From: Microplitis mediator | Lineage: Eukaryota; Arthropoda; Insecta; Hymenoptera; Braconidae | Reading direction: 5' to 3' | Length of the DNA: 64,000 bases | Assembly (NCBI RefSeq): GCF_029852145.1 | Contig: NC_079969.1 | Span: 28,326,459-28,390,458, forward strand | Shown: positions 46,304 through 58,974 of the stretch, one piece after another | How the letters are laid out: each line of letters opens with the position of its first letter | Position numbering within the stretch: the stretch's first letter is position 1 | Notes under the pieces: model-generated | Seen by the model: only the letters and a program-made list of their open reading frames with translations | What the model was told of the DNA's origin: nothing | Databases searched by the model: none | Position numbers and translations under genes: made by a program

Positions 46304-49300
46304 ATGAGTAGAGCATCCGCGGATTATGTAAAAGCTGTCGAAGGCGGAATTCAACCAACAGAGGTAATTATTCATTCATTATAAATTTATTGCTCTGCAG
46401 ACCAATTGAATCAATAGTCTCATTGTTTTAAGTGAAAAAAATTGATTGATTAATTAAAATATAATTATTTTTACTGTTAATATTTTTAATAAGTCGAAAA
46501 TTTAATTTATTTAATTACCAGGAAAAAAATAATTATTTTTTGTTTCATTATTTTTACGCTTGCGACATAAACAGACTTTTTATCGTGGAGATTAATCATG
46601 AGATTAACGAACGCTATGTCTTTAATTACGAAGATAAAATAAAATTTCAAGTGATAAAAATGAATTTTTTTGTCTTAATAATATTTTAATAGCTGGTATT
46701 ATTTACAGATTGTTGAAACTAAAATATATAGAATAAGATGGTTTATACTGGCGATTTTTGTAATATACAGTGCATCCAATGCGATGCAATGGATCCAGTA
46801 CAGTATTATCACCAATATTGTTATGAAATACTACAAGATTGAAAACTCTCTTCCGGTTGATATGACCAGTATGATCTACATGATAACATACATACCATTT
46901 ATATTTCCCGCGAGTTATATTTTGGATCGATATGTAAGTATTTTCGATTATTACTCCCGTTAAAATTCAATTTCGATCGAATCAAATTAACAGCCAAAAG
47001 TCCTAGGCAATTTTAAACTCGAAATAATTCACTAGCTATCGAGTTTTTGAAAAAAGTACCAGATACCTTTTTTGTATAAAATTTAAAGGGCTACAAAAAA
47101 GGTTTCTTTTAATTTTTTGGAAAATTCAATATTTACACAGATATTTTCAAAAACCAATCGCACTTTTCTTCATTATGACTCAAATAAACGGTCAAAAGTC
47201 CTGGGTAATTTAAAACTCGAAATATTTCGATAACTATCGAGTTTTTGAAAAAAGTCCATAACATCTTTTTTGTGTAAAATTTAAAGGGCTACAAAAAAGA
47301 TGTCTTTCAATTTTTCGGAAAATCCAATGTTTACACCGGAATTTTCAAAAAACCAATCGCACTTTTCTTCATTATGACTCAAATGAACGGTCAAAAGTCC
47401 TGGGTAATTTTAAACTCGAAATATTTCGATGGCTATTGAGTTTTTGAAAAAAGTCTATAATATCTTTTTCGTACAAAATTTGAAGGGCTACAAAAAAGGT
47501 GTCTTTCAATTTTTCGGAAAATTCAATATTTACACCGATATTTTGAAAAAACCAATCGCACTTTCTTTCATTATGACTTTCAAATTTTTGATGGAAAATT
47601 TTCACTGAAATAAATATAATTTTTGGACAGTTTAATTTTTTCATCGATTTCATGCCAGAGTACATTTACTTCCCACTAATTTTTAAGGAATTTTTTTTGT
47701 CTAAAGACTATAATTGATATTAATTATAGGGCCTAAGATATGCAGCGTTGGCTGGTGGATTTGGTACAGCTTTAGGTTCATGGGTGAAAGTATTCAGTGT
47801 TGGCCAGGACCAATTTTGGATAGCATTTATAGGCCAAACAATCGTCGCCTCAAGTCAATGTTTTATTTTATCTGTACCCGCTAGACTCGCCGCTGTTTGG
47901 TTTGGTCCAGACCAAGTCAGCAGCGCTTGTAGTATCGGTGTCTTTGGTAACCAAGTAAGTAAATATTCATTTACTTCTGAACTTTGACAAGTCATTTTTT
48001 TTTTCAAATATCAATTAGACGTGTGGTAATTAATTAAATTAACAATTTAGTTAATTGATAAACGTAATAGAGGAGAATTTGGCGCGATGTTTAACTAATG
48101 GGATGTAATCACTGATGTAAGAGATTTACTATTGATATTAAACAAGCTCGCCATCAAAGGGGTCGAACCCTTCCATCAGCGTATCAACACAAGGGAATAT
48201 AATTCATACTTGCATACATTCCCACGATATAGCAATAATAATAATGACAATAAATGATTCAATTTGCTCAAGGTATCGAATCCCGTCTGCCTTTGATTTA
48301 ATAAATTAAATTACCCAGCAAACACGGAAGTTCAAAAATATTTCAGCTTTCCTGCATTCTGCCTTCGATTCGTTTTATTGACTTTATTTATTTTAAAGTT
48401 CAAGGGGACCAATTATTTTTTAACACCCAGTCGACCAGACAACACACACTCATTTATTCCCAAACATTTTATATTGTGTGCGGCTGCCTCACGAATTACG
48501 GTTTAAATTTATTCAATCGATCAGCGCTACTTCCGGTACAGCTTTCTTGTAAACTTAAATAACTAGAGATTTGGATTTTTAAAAACTTTGAACAGCTTAA
48601 AGTTTAATACGGAAATTTACGTCAAACAAAATTTATTTTTTGACCTCTGTCAAAAATTTAAGAAATTAATTACTAAAATTTCCAAAATCACTTTCTATGC
48701 ATAGAAATTTTTGAAAATACAGACATACATTAGGGTGGTCGCTAAAAATTAAATTTTCTCAGGCGCCCCATAGAAAGCTTCTTTTTAGTGAAAAAATACG
48801 CGGGGAATTTGGTTTTTTTTTTTTTTGAAGTAAATAGAATACGAATCAAAGTTCATTTTTTGATACAATCGCGGTTTTTTTTAAATATCTCATGAAATAC
48901 GCAAATTAAAGGAAAAAATCATAGGAACAATTTTGTAGGAAATTAAATTCTTGACAAAAAAGGTCATATTCATTTTTTTTATAAAATGTGTATTTATGAA
49001 GATATTCTGAAAAAACTTTTTTAGATCTTATCAATTGAGCATTTTAAGGATAACGAATGTCAAAAGTAACGTTTTTTTCTTAAATATAGACAACTTCGTA
49101 ACTCGTAACATATCAATTATTAATACCTGTTATAATTTCTATATTCTTAAAGAAATATTATTTTCAAAATTTGTAATCATCAAAATGCTCAATTCATGAT
49201 CTAAAAAACGTTTTTTTAAAATATCTTCGTAAATACACATTTTATAAAAAAAATAAACAAGACCTTTTTTGTCAAGGATTTAATTTCCTACAAAATTGTT

Positions 49301-51810
49301 CCTATGATTTTTTCCTTTAATTTGCATATTTCATGAGATATTTGAAAAAAACCGCGATTGTATCGAAAAATGAACTTTGATTTCTGAGGCACGTGTTCTT
49401 TTTACTTAAAAAGAAAAAATCAAATTTCCCACGTATTTTTTCGCTCAAAAACAGCTTTCTATTGGCCGTCTGACAAAATTTAATTTTTAACAACCACCCT
49501 AACATACATATATAGTAAAAACATTTTTTTTACGTTGGCTTGCAGTCGTTTATTGAAATTTATTTATAAAATAAAAAAAAAATAAATATATATAAAATAC
49601 ATTGAAATTGATGCGAATTTTGTATCCCTGTAGAGCAGCAATTTGATCATGAATAATTTTCTCTCTTGTCTCAGTTAGTCTAGACATCCGTACACGGATA
49701 AAAATAAACCCATACTATGACACGTTGCCGTGAGTAAATTGAATCTGATTATAGTTATTCCGAGTAATAATATCTGAACTTGAATTCATTATTCATCAAC
49801 GATAACAAATAATTTGAATTACGTAACACATGTCGATCTAAGATTTTAACTATTCCGTAATTATAATTAATTACCCATCCATTTTTCCGCCTCCAACAAC
49901 GTCTCCACTAAAAATGAATCCTCTATAATTGCAGCTGGGTATCGCAATAGGTTTCTTGTTCCCACCTATGCTGGTGAAAAACAGCGACGACCCAACAGTC
50001 ATTGGAGACGGTCTCAGAGTAATGAATTACATGAATTGTGCAATAACGACTGTTATTTTTTTCCTGATATTATTCTGTGAGTATAAAACAGTTTTCCTGT
50101 TGGACTGATCTTGCAGAATCTATTAGTCACAAACTAATTATTTATTGCAACAGTCTTCAAAGCGAAACCTCCACTACCACCGAGTCCAGTCCAGGCTGTA
50201 CAGAATGAGTTGGAAAAATCGGATGATTTTCTACGCTCGCTAAAGAGACTCGGGTTGAATTTTGGGTACATGATGCTGCTGATGAGTTATGGGATAAATG
50301 TCGGTATTTTCTATGCTATAAGTACTCTGCTCTCTCGAATTATCGATACCCATTTTCCAGTAGGTGTTAAATACTGATATTATTTTTTTGAAAATTTGAA
50401 ACTTAATTATTAAGTGATTTTTAAAAATTTCAAAGGGATCTGAAGAAGATGCTGGTCGTATGGGACTCGCAATTGTTTGTTCGGGTATGTTGGGCTCTGT
50501 TTTATGTGGAGTAATACTCGACAAAACTCGAAAATTCAAGTAAATATTCAATTATCTACAGTTAATTTAATTTTTGTAACCAAAAATAATTAAAAATTGA
50601 TCATTATTAATTTTTTTTACAGAGAAACGACTCTAGTGGTCTATATATTTTCATTATTAGGATTGATATTATTTACATTTATACTAAACAGTGGAACAAT
50701 AATAGTATTTTATGTAACATTATCTTTATTAGGGTACGTAATAATCACCAAATATTGATACCAATAAAATAGGGACTAAAAAAATTTTAGATTGCCGACT
50801 AATAAATAAAAAAAATTTATTTTCCGTGTTTTTAAGCTCTTCCATTTTGCCCGAAATTGAAAAAAAATTTCGGGCAAAATGGAAAAGCTTAAAAACACTG
50901 AAAATTTTTTTTCATATTTTCAGAATTAAAAAAAGAATTTGCATACTAATTTGAATAAAGAAAAGTATTAAAAAAAGGTCATGGTTTATAAATGACTCTA
51001 GCTATTTTTATCCGTTAAAAATTTAATAGCTTTTTTTTCAATGGTTTGATTAACTTGAGATGAATAATAAATAAAGAATTATTGGAAAAACTCGCGTAAC
51101 TCATTCAGCAATTAAATTTTTCCATTATTACGATTTTCATTATTCAATCCATCGAATCCATTGACGAATTCAAAAAAGCACTTTTTCAAAAGTTTAAATT
51201 TGCGCGCCCATTTTTAGACCTCTATCAAAAATAGTCAAAAAAAAATTCTTAAAATTTTGCTCAGCACATATTTATATAGGGCAGAGGTACCATTTTTGGC
51301 CACTGCTCCATTTTTGGACATTTAATCCCTTATTTTAATTAATGAAGAAGTGGAAAATAAAATTTTCACTTTAATAGTGGGATAGAAGTATCGTTAGACA
51401 CATTTTTAAAATTGATTATGTAATTGGGTCTTTTACAGATTATTTTATTTGAATTTTTGAAGTGTCCAAAACTGGCCCTAAAGTGGCCAAAAACGGTACC
51501 TCTACCCTATATATAATGTATACATTAATGAATAAAATAAAATTTTTCTAGATTTTTTATGACTGGATATTTGCCAGTGGGTTTTGAATTTGCCGCAGAA
51601 TTGACTTACCCAGAACCCGAAGGTACATCTGCTGGTTTATTGAATGCACTCGTACAAGTATTTGGAATAATATTTATAATGATCTACGGTTATCTAATTG
51701 ACATTACGAATGACTTTTGGGCCACATTCGCCCTTTGCTGTGTCTTGGCTGTCGGCACAGTAATAACGGCTATTATTCCCAATAATTTAAGAAGACAAAA
51801 CGCTAAGTAA
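46304..51810 (+). CDS. FLVCR: FLVCR-type major facilitator transporter (SLC49 family)
   Basis: Eight coding exons in phase: 46304-46363, 46709-46933, 47730-47954, 49935-50076, 50154-50359, 50436-50539, 50623-50733 and 51552-51810, giving 443 residues. FLVCR proteins are plasma-membrane or organelle transporters, reported for heme and for choline or ethanolamine. Membrane helices alternate with short loops. Motifs are YRIRWFILAIFVIYSASNAM at helix 1, the MFS loop DRYGLRYAAL, GFGTALGSWVKV, RLAAVWFG, PVGFEFAAELTYPEPEGTSA and NALVQVFGI near helix 11. The closing RRQNAK resembles the vertebrate end. The lead before helix 1 is only about 30 residues. A good acceptor (TTTTTCCAG, near 46233) suggests an upstream untranslated exon. 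Vertebrates have two paralogues, and I cannot tell which is closer. Confidence 0.93.
46990..47585. repeat. Three tandem copies of a 199-bp unit in FLVCR intron 2
   Basis: CAAAAGTCCT followed by GGTAATTTAAAACTCGAAAT recurs near 46994, 47191 and 47391. Each copy ends with AACCAATCGCACTTTTCTTC. Copies differ by point changes. The minus-strand frame at 47372-47665 runs across the repeat and is not a gene. Confidence 0.7.
48731..49501. repeat. hAT-like foldback element in FLVCR intron 3
   Basis: Termini TAGGGTGGTCGCTAAAAATT and its mirror AATTTTTAACAACCACCCTA are inverted repeats. Directly outside them is the identical octamer ACATACAT (48723-48730 and 49502-49509), an 8-bp target duplication typical of hAT elements. 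The arms are long and nearly palindromic over 770 bp. No transposase. Confidence 0.8.
50829..50903. repeat. Near-perfect hairpin in FLVCR intron 7
   Basis: TTAAGCTCTTCCATTTTGCC is followed after a short A-rich loop by GGGCAAAATGGAAAAGCTTA. The stem is about 34 bp with one or two mismatches. Related half-sites occur at 62425-62455. Confidence 0.75.
51277..51509. repeat. MITE with TAGGGCAGAGGTACC ends in FLVCR intron 7
   Basis: TAGGGCAGAGGTACCATTTT (51277) and AAAACGGTACCTCTACCCTA (to 51509) are inverted repeats, with GGCCACTGCTCC inside. The same end appears at 41985-42005. It stops about 40 bp before exon 8. Confidence 0.65.
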
Positions 51811-51845
51811 TTCTTAGCTTCTATTTACAAAAACAAAAAAACAAA

Positions 51846-52049
51846 ATGATATTGAAGTTAGCCGACGTCTAATAATTTTTGGATTTTTTTTTAGACAGTA
51901 AATCTAAAAGAAAAAAAATTTGAAAAAATTCCACCTGTGGTTTTTTAAATTTTCTACATGTGCATATTTTTAGTTTTCATTTTTTTGTAATTGATTTGTT
52001 GAAAAAAAAAATCCGAAAATTTTGAATTGTCTGCGAACTTTAGGATCAT
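51846..52049. repeat. Family A MITE in the FLVCR 3' UTR
   Basis: Starts ATGATATTGAAGTTAGCCG and ends GAACTTTAGGATCAT. It is flanked exactly by AAAAACAAA on both sides (51837-51845 and 52050-52058), a 9-bp target duplication. It begins 35 bp after the stop codon, before the first plausible poly(A) signals (about 52250 and later). Confidence 0.85.
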
Positions 52050-52058
52050 AAAAACAAA

Positions 52059-53012
52059 ATATATATATATAGACAAATATTAATATGGTAATGGGTATAT
52101 TCTTATAAATTATTAAAGTAACGATTACCTGAGGTTGAATCTAATTATAGACAAATTATATAACTGTTAAATTTTTGAGTATTTAAAAAAAGGAGCCACA
52201 AATTTTGTGCCAAAACTTAAAAAGTTAAATATTTTATTAGATTCCATTAAAATAATAATAAATAAATAAATGAAAAATATATTTATGATAAAGTGTTACA
52301 ACGAATGAATTTTCATAGAAATTTATCAAGTAGAGAAAATTATAAAAAAATTTATTTTTAATATTTAGGGACCAGGGAGGGATTTAAATAAATTTTACGC
52401 TCTATGCGAAAATAATTCCACTATTTTTATAGGAAAAATTAATCGCCATTTTTATGCCATAGAAGCCTGTACCTATAAATATTTATTTATTGTTTTATTT
52501 ATTAAACAAAATTAGTAGACAATAACAACAGAAAGCCAATTAACAAATAATTTACTATCCAAGTCTGAAATTTACACTACTTATTTTTTTTACTCTTTAG
52601 CGGATTTATATATTTATGCATTTAAATTTATTTAACAGTATTTTTAAAAAACAAATTAAATGCCTACTTAGATTTAAACTTTTTTTTTTAGCCATGTATA
52701 GATTTAGTTGTAATCATAATTTATAGTATTGATGTGACAATAATTATTATTATGATAAACATAAATATATATATTATATATTTTAAAAATAAGTATTGTA
52801 TTATATTTTAAAAGTGTTATGTTATAAACTGTAGACTTTAAAATGAACTGTATAAATAATTTTGAATGTATATTAGAATATTGTAATGATATTTTTTGAA
52901 AAATTAGTTTGTTAATAAAAATTGTCTTGTCAAAAAATAAAAAAACTATAATATTTATGGGTCATGTATTTTGTTGTTTATTTTTTACAATTTCCCAATT
53001 CGAATAAAAATG
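52059..53012 (+). other. FLVCR 3' UTR and downstream AT-rich sequence
   Basis: Several AATAAA signals are present (52255-52270, 52910). No further gene was seen. Confidence 0.35.
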
Positions 53013-53411
53013 AATGATACTGAAGTTAGCCGACATCCAATAATTTTTGGATTTTTTTTTTAACAATAAATTATTAAAAAAAAAATATTTGAAAAAATTG
53101 CACCTATAGTTTATCAAATTTTCTACATGTGCATATTTTTATATTTATGTTTTTTTAAAATTAAGTCGTTGAAACAAAAATTCAAAAATTTTAAACTGTC
53201 TGCTAACTTCATGATCCTGAAGTTAGCAGACATCTAATTATTTTTGGATTTTATTTGAGGCGGTAAATTTGAAAGGAAAAAAATTTGAAAAAATTGCACC
53301 TGTAGTTTTTAAAATTTTCTACATGTGCATATTTTTATTTTTCATTTTTTTGTAATTGATTTGTTGAAAAAAAAATCCGAAAATTTTGAATTGTCTGCTA
53401 ACTTCAGGATA
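53013..53411. repeat. Family A dimer with shared junction
   Basis: Two copies (about 53013-53215 and 53211-53411) share the junction ATGATCCTGAAG. The pair together is flanked by TAAAAATGA on both sides, as if it inserted as one unit. Confidence 0.7.
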
Positions 53412-53620
53412 ATAAAAATGAATGTAGCAGACATCAGACAAATTTAAAATTATTAATAAATAGAGTAAAAAATTGATAAAATAAAATTTAAAAAAAATAC
53501 GCATTTAAAAAATTTCGAAATTAATAAGTGCATTTTTTCAAAATATTTTTTTTTCAATTATTTACCCCACTTATTTATAATTTTCCATTTGTCTGATGTC
53601 TGCTACATTCACTCGTAAAT
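53412..53620. repeat. Family B MITE
   Basis: GAATGTAGCAGACATCAGAC at the left and GTCTGATGTCTGCTACATTC at the right are perfect complements. The middle carries AAGTGCATTTTTT. Confidence 0.75.
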
Positions 53621-54854
53621 AAAATTCTATTTTTCAAAATTTTGATTTTTATTTTTATTTACAATCGGTAACTAACTGGTCGTTGTCTGACTCACTAAGT
53701 ACCTTATCTACTTAATGACCCGACGCCGTCCCCAGGTGGCGCCAGAGTTCACTCGTTAGAACCAACGGTGAATCCGAAAAAGATAAAAAAATCTAGATAG
53801 CCTTGAAAACGTGAGCTTATTTTTCACGCTACTTGTTAAAAGTTTTATAGGAATTCTTGGCTTAGTGCCTAAAGCCTCAAAAAGGAAAAACTAAATTAAG
53901 ATGTATGAGGAGATGAATTCTTTGAGGACATAAAACTAGGCTAATCTTTGATATCCGAGACGTATCTTATTAACTCAATTTTTACTCTCATCTATTCGCT
54001 CTAATGAATTTAAATATTTAAAACCCTTTATTATCGCCAATTCTTCTTGCATCTTCCGCTGCATAATTTTATCGCATTATACATTAAAAAATTTAATTTA
54101 CTATGTTAATATTTTACAACAAATCCCTCGTATATTTCTTCCACTCCTTTCATGCCTTGACCTACAGCGATCGGGGCGAAATGGATCTCGGAAATTATTC
54201 AGAAATTTAAAAAGAAAAAAAAAAGTGAACCGTGAATTGAATTTTGTACGCTGGGTTGTATCGATACTCGATTTCGGGAGTATAAAATTTAAAATACAAT
54301 TAAATATTCATGTAAAGTCACCCCAAAGGTATTTTCCTTGGATAATTTTATTTCGTGGATGTAAGTTAAATATTAATTTGAATTTGTACCGGATTATTTT
54401 TTAGCAATAAGTTTTATTTTTTTTCCCTCTTCAGCTACAAGCTCTGCGACGTAAGATTGCTTCCTTGGACGTCAAAATACGAACGTGCTTAGTATCTAAA
54501 TGACAATCACAATATACGTAGAGTAATTTATTTTTTTATCACCCTCTTTCATTTTTGGCACAACAATTTAACCGCCCTCGCTGAGCTACGCCAGCCAAAG
54601 AAGAGACAAGACGGATAATAACACATATTGTTATTTTTAGACTTACCCCTCGGTCTATTCTATTTTCTGTGACTGATTCTTTATATTCCCTTAAGGCATA
54701 TTGAGACTCTTGTCACTACAACGTTAGACAGCACCAGCACACGTCAGGCGCCATTTCAAATTCTCATTCTATCTGGGATAACTAAAACCCTATTAGACTT
54801 TAAGAAAAATCACACATTTCAAATTACTTTAAATTTTAAATTATGCACTCCCTA
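53621..54854. other. Intergenic sequence without recognised genes
   Basis: Composition is more even at 53690-53770 and 54540-54770, but stops break all frames and no convincing splice-bounded exon was found. It may hold the upstream exons or promoter of the gene that ends at 62214. Confidence 0.25.
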
Positions 54855-55059
54855 CACTGTAAAACCAAGTGTGTAGTCGAAATTAACACACTTGCCGAAT
54901 AGCATTGAAACGCCATAGGCAATCTATAGATTTTTAACTCACCGTAAAACGTGTTTTGAGTGACTACAAAAAACTATAGTTTTGTTTATAGCCTTAAACA
55001 TAGAACACAGTTAATATGTGTTAAAATAGGACACTTGTAACACACTTGGTTTTAGAGTG
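54855..55059. repeat. MITE with CACTGTAAAACCAAGTGTGT ends
   Basis: The start CACTGTAAAACCAAGTGTGT is complementary to the end ACACACTTGGTTTTAGAGTG. TTTTGAGTGACTACAAAAAA lies in the middle. About 205 bp. Confidence 0.75.
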
Positions 55060-55181
55060 CAGTGGAAATTTTTCGGACTTTCCTCTGAAAAACTCTGAAA
55101 AAGTCTTTAGAACTTTGAAAAAGTCTTTAGAACTTCAGAACTGAGTTTTTTAGAGAAAATTCCGAAAAATTTTCACCAGGG

Positions 55182-55542
55182 CTGTAAAAAATTCGCGGAG
55201 TGAATGCGAATTAAATCTGGAGTAAATGCGGAGTAAACGCGGAGTGCATGAATTTGTAATTATTTATTCCCCTCGGAGTGAAATTTACTCCGAAAAGGAG
55301 TTTTGGAAATATTATTAATAAAACATAACTTCACTGAATAAAATCGAAGTAAAAACTCGCGTATGACATTAATGATACAGCTGATATACGCACACGAATA
55401 CACATGTAGACACACGCGTACGCATACACACGCACATACACACTGTTTAACGCAATGATTGAGTGAGTAAAAATATTTAAATGTTAAAACTCTGGCTCGG
55501 AGTGAAATTAAATCCGGATTTACTCCCGATTTTTTAAAGTGT
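55182..55542. repeat. Family C MITE, longest copy
   Basis: CTGTAAAAAATTCGCGGAGTG at the left mirrors CTCCCGATTTTTTAAAGTG at the right. GGAGTGAAATTTACTCCG and CGGAGTGAAATTAAATCCGG lie within. A CA/CG-rich stretch is at 55385-55442. Confidence 0.65.
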
Positions 55543-56649
55543 AACATTATCATTTCATTTTTTAGAATTTATGGAGGAAAAGATTCCAAATTTTGGAAAA
55601 AAAAAGATAGCTCATTTAGCCCTAGATTTTTTAATGGCCGTCACATTAATATGAAATAGTTTAAAAAATAAAATAATTTTCGTACTGTATTCGGGCGGCC
55701 CATTCTGCCCATACATTTAAAATATTCCCTCATTAGAGTAATTATTTTAATTAAAATCAACAGGACACTTAAATATTTTGACTCATTACTCGGACAACTC
55801 GTCGAATTAAAAATACATATCGTTTATTTTTCCCTCTCAATTTATTTACATACGTCGTGCGACCTACGTTCCAGTGACGGGTCTGTACACACGTGTTGCG
55901 TCATTACGTAGGAATGTCATTTTCCTTTGATTTAAAATTTATTTTATTTACCGAACTCATTTTGTTTTTAGTCTATCGTTTAGTCCGTTCGTATTCATTT
56001 TTAGTATCCCGACTAAACTTCACGTCAACAAGCATTCAAACATTTTTATAAACACTCTAAATAACAAAACAAATTCACGGAAATTGTTTCTGTCAATCAA
56101 TCGCAAGCACCATCGATAAATAAATTGTGAGATTTGCTATAACAGCACTTTCATTTAACGCGACTGTGTCAGTTTTCCCATATCAGTTTATGTATATAAC
56201 TTGTATATTAATATACATGTGTATAAACTTGCAAGACTGATGGTTCGATTAAGCCACCGAATATCGATTAATTTATGAATGTCTTGTTACTTTAGTTTCT
56301 GAACACCCGATGGTTTATAATTTATTTAGACTGACCAAAGACAGACTGATAACTTTACCAAATTTTAATTATTAATTTTCTCTTGCGTCGAAGCTCAGTA
56401 TATTTTAATAATTTAAATTGCTTTGCTAATTAATTATATATATTTGAAACAAAATTATTGTCCTAGATAATTTTATAATTGATATTTGTTGGAAACTAGT
56501 TGCCTTTGCTCTATTTAACTTGATAATTATATTGAACAAATAAATATAATGATAATTATTGCTATTAACAATTAATTGCCGACATTATTTGTATGACATG
56601 ATATTAAATTACATAGTAAATAGAATATCTGATGAATCTATATAATTAT
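55543..56649. other. Intergenic sequence without recognised genes
   Basis: A more balanced patch at 55850-55920 (GTCGTGCGACC, TACACACGTGT) could be promoter DNA. No exon is supported. Confidence 0.25.
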
Positions 56650-57266
56650 TGGAGCCAGGATTCTTGCTTTGATTGAAAAATAACAATAATTAATGACGTC
56701 AAATTTTTGATGTTACGGCGAAAATCTTGGTCGTATAAAAAAATTTTTCGGACAAAAGTTGTAGGAAATGCAATTTTATAAAAAAAATGTCTCTTATAAT
56801 TTTTCCATAAGACTAATAAAAAAGCCGTAATTACAAAATTAAGATTTTGATAATTATCAAAAATTCGAATCAGTCATTATGAATCTTAAGTTTGGAATTG
56901 CGGTGAAAATATTGGTCTTATAAAAAAAATTTTCAAACAAAAGTTGTAGGAAATTCAATTTTCTAGAAAAAATGTTTCCTATGATTTTTTTATACGACCG
57001 ATATCTTCGCCGTAATTTCAAAATTAAGATTTTGATAGTTAATAAAAATTTGAATCTTTCATTATGAATCTTAATTTTGGAATTACGGTAAAAATATTGG
57101 TCGTATAAAAAAATCATAAGAGACATTTTTTTTGTAAATTAAAATTTTCTATAACTTTTGTTTGAAAACTTTTTTTATAAAACCAATATTTCCGCCGTAA
57201 TATCAAACATTTGAACCATTCATTTCAAAATTGAGGCGAAAATCTTGTCCATAATAATTATATATT
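56650..57266. repeat. Second copy of the 17090-17890 foldback family
   Basis: Ends AGCCAGGATTCTTGCTTTGA and TTGAGGCGAAAATCTTGTCC correspond to those of the first copy. Inside are one and a half direct units (TTGGTCGTATAAAAAAATTT) and an inverted end. Confidence 0.7.
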
Positions 57267-58974
57267 GTTAATTCATAGCTCAGTACTCGCGACTCCTGCT
57301 CACTAAATTTTAATAAGCTTCTAATTATTCTGTTTTTGGTCTAATTAATTCATTTTTGTCATTGCGTTCAACAAATAAGCTTTAAAATCGTAATTAGTGA
57401 TAAATTTTCTATGATATTATGTTGCTTGTGAATATGGCACAAAGAAGTCACCAACAGTTTTAGTGAAGATTATAATTATAATTACTCTGTGCCGGAATTG
57501 AAAAAAATTAAAAACAAAAAACTATCCGATGGCTTTGGCCCAATTTTCTGATTTTTAATCATTTATTTTTATAAAAAAATTTATAATCTTTTGAAGACGA
57601 GAAAAATTTAAATTTTTAGTATCGTACATTAAATTTATTTAATTAGATTTTATTCTTGATTAATGAAATGATGAAGGGTAAGAAAATTTATTGGGAAGGG
57701 CGGAGCAAAATAGGGACCCCGAGGGTAAAATGCGATATTTTCAGTCTGAAAAAATTTTTTGTTACATTTGGAAAAAAACTTCACTTAAAATTTTTTTCAT
57801 TTGCCAGCAAAATAGAAATTTTTTAAAAAGAATTTTCAATATTTGTTGTTATTAATTATCGTTAGTAAGCAATCAATTAAATTAAATTAAGCGAATTCAT
57901 TACCGAGTTTCATGTTCAAATAACATACGGAAATAATTATATGTGTACATTATCAATATTAATTGATTACAGGTCATATATAATGCATTTGCTAAATAAT
58001 TATCATGAAAATCATACTTCGGGAAATATTATTTCGCGGTTTTTTCCACAATTATTTTCACGCTCATTACAGCAAGAAGCATAAAATTAAACGCGGTTCA
58101 AAACTATGAGTAACATACACCGACAAAATATAAACTAACTAAAGTATGTCAGGTGACCTTAAACATCCGCCACAAAATTATTTATTATTTTCTTTGTTCC
58201 ACTTTTAAAACTATTTAATTATTTTTGTCATGTTATTTAGTTATGTCTTTGACGTCCCAGTAATTAAATACAACAACAACAACAACAACAACAACAATCA
58301 TAACATTGTAATTCATTTTAATTTATTTTTAATTCATTCCCCTTTTTTTTTTAATTGAGTACACATGAGATTTTCATTAATTGCAGAGTAAATATTAATT
58401 TAAATTTGACTATTTCATATTTGCTCAATCTTCCGCTTGAAAGTAGATCACATTGATCGTTAATTGTCAAAAAAAAAATATATACACATATATATAAATA
58501 TGTAACCTTTAAAATAATTAAATTTCCGTGACATTTTCAAATGTTAAATTTTTACTTCATTTATTTTTTAATTAAACTTTTATGAAATGGACGTAAGTAC
58601 TCAGGTTATTTTTTATTTATATTTATATTTACATTTATTTATTAATCAAGCTTTTATAAAAGCATTAATACTCCAGTCGTACATTAACTTTAATTTCATT
58701 TATTATTGAATGATTTTAAGTCATCATAAATTTTTGAATTTTAAAATTTTCTTCCACAAGTTGAGAAAAAATAATTAATATTTAAAGGCTCCGTAAAAAA
58801 GCACTCTCTTAAATTTTTTTCTTTACATTGACTATGTAGCTTGTGAAGTTTCACCCCATCGTCAGATAAAATTTAATAACGCATTTAATGTTTCAATAAT
58901 ATTTAATCAAAAAGTTTAAATCCTCAAAATAGTGTGATCCCGAATTAAAATAACGAACTTATTAATAATCTCCT
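57267..58974. other. AT-rich sequence with a (CAA)n microsatellite
   Basis: About ten CAA triplets lie at 58270-58298. A remnant of the GGGCAAAATGG-type repeat lies near 57700-57750. Nothing else was recognised. Confidence 0.35.

Noticed and set aside
47372..47665. 97-codon minus-strand frame
   Set aside because: Lies across a 199-bp tandem repeat in an FLVCR intron.
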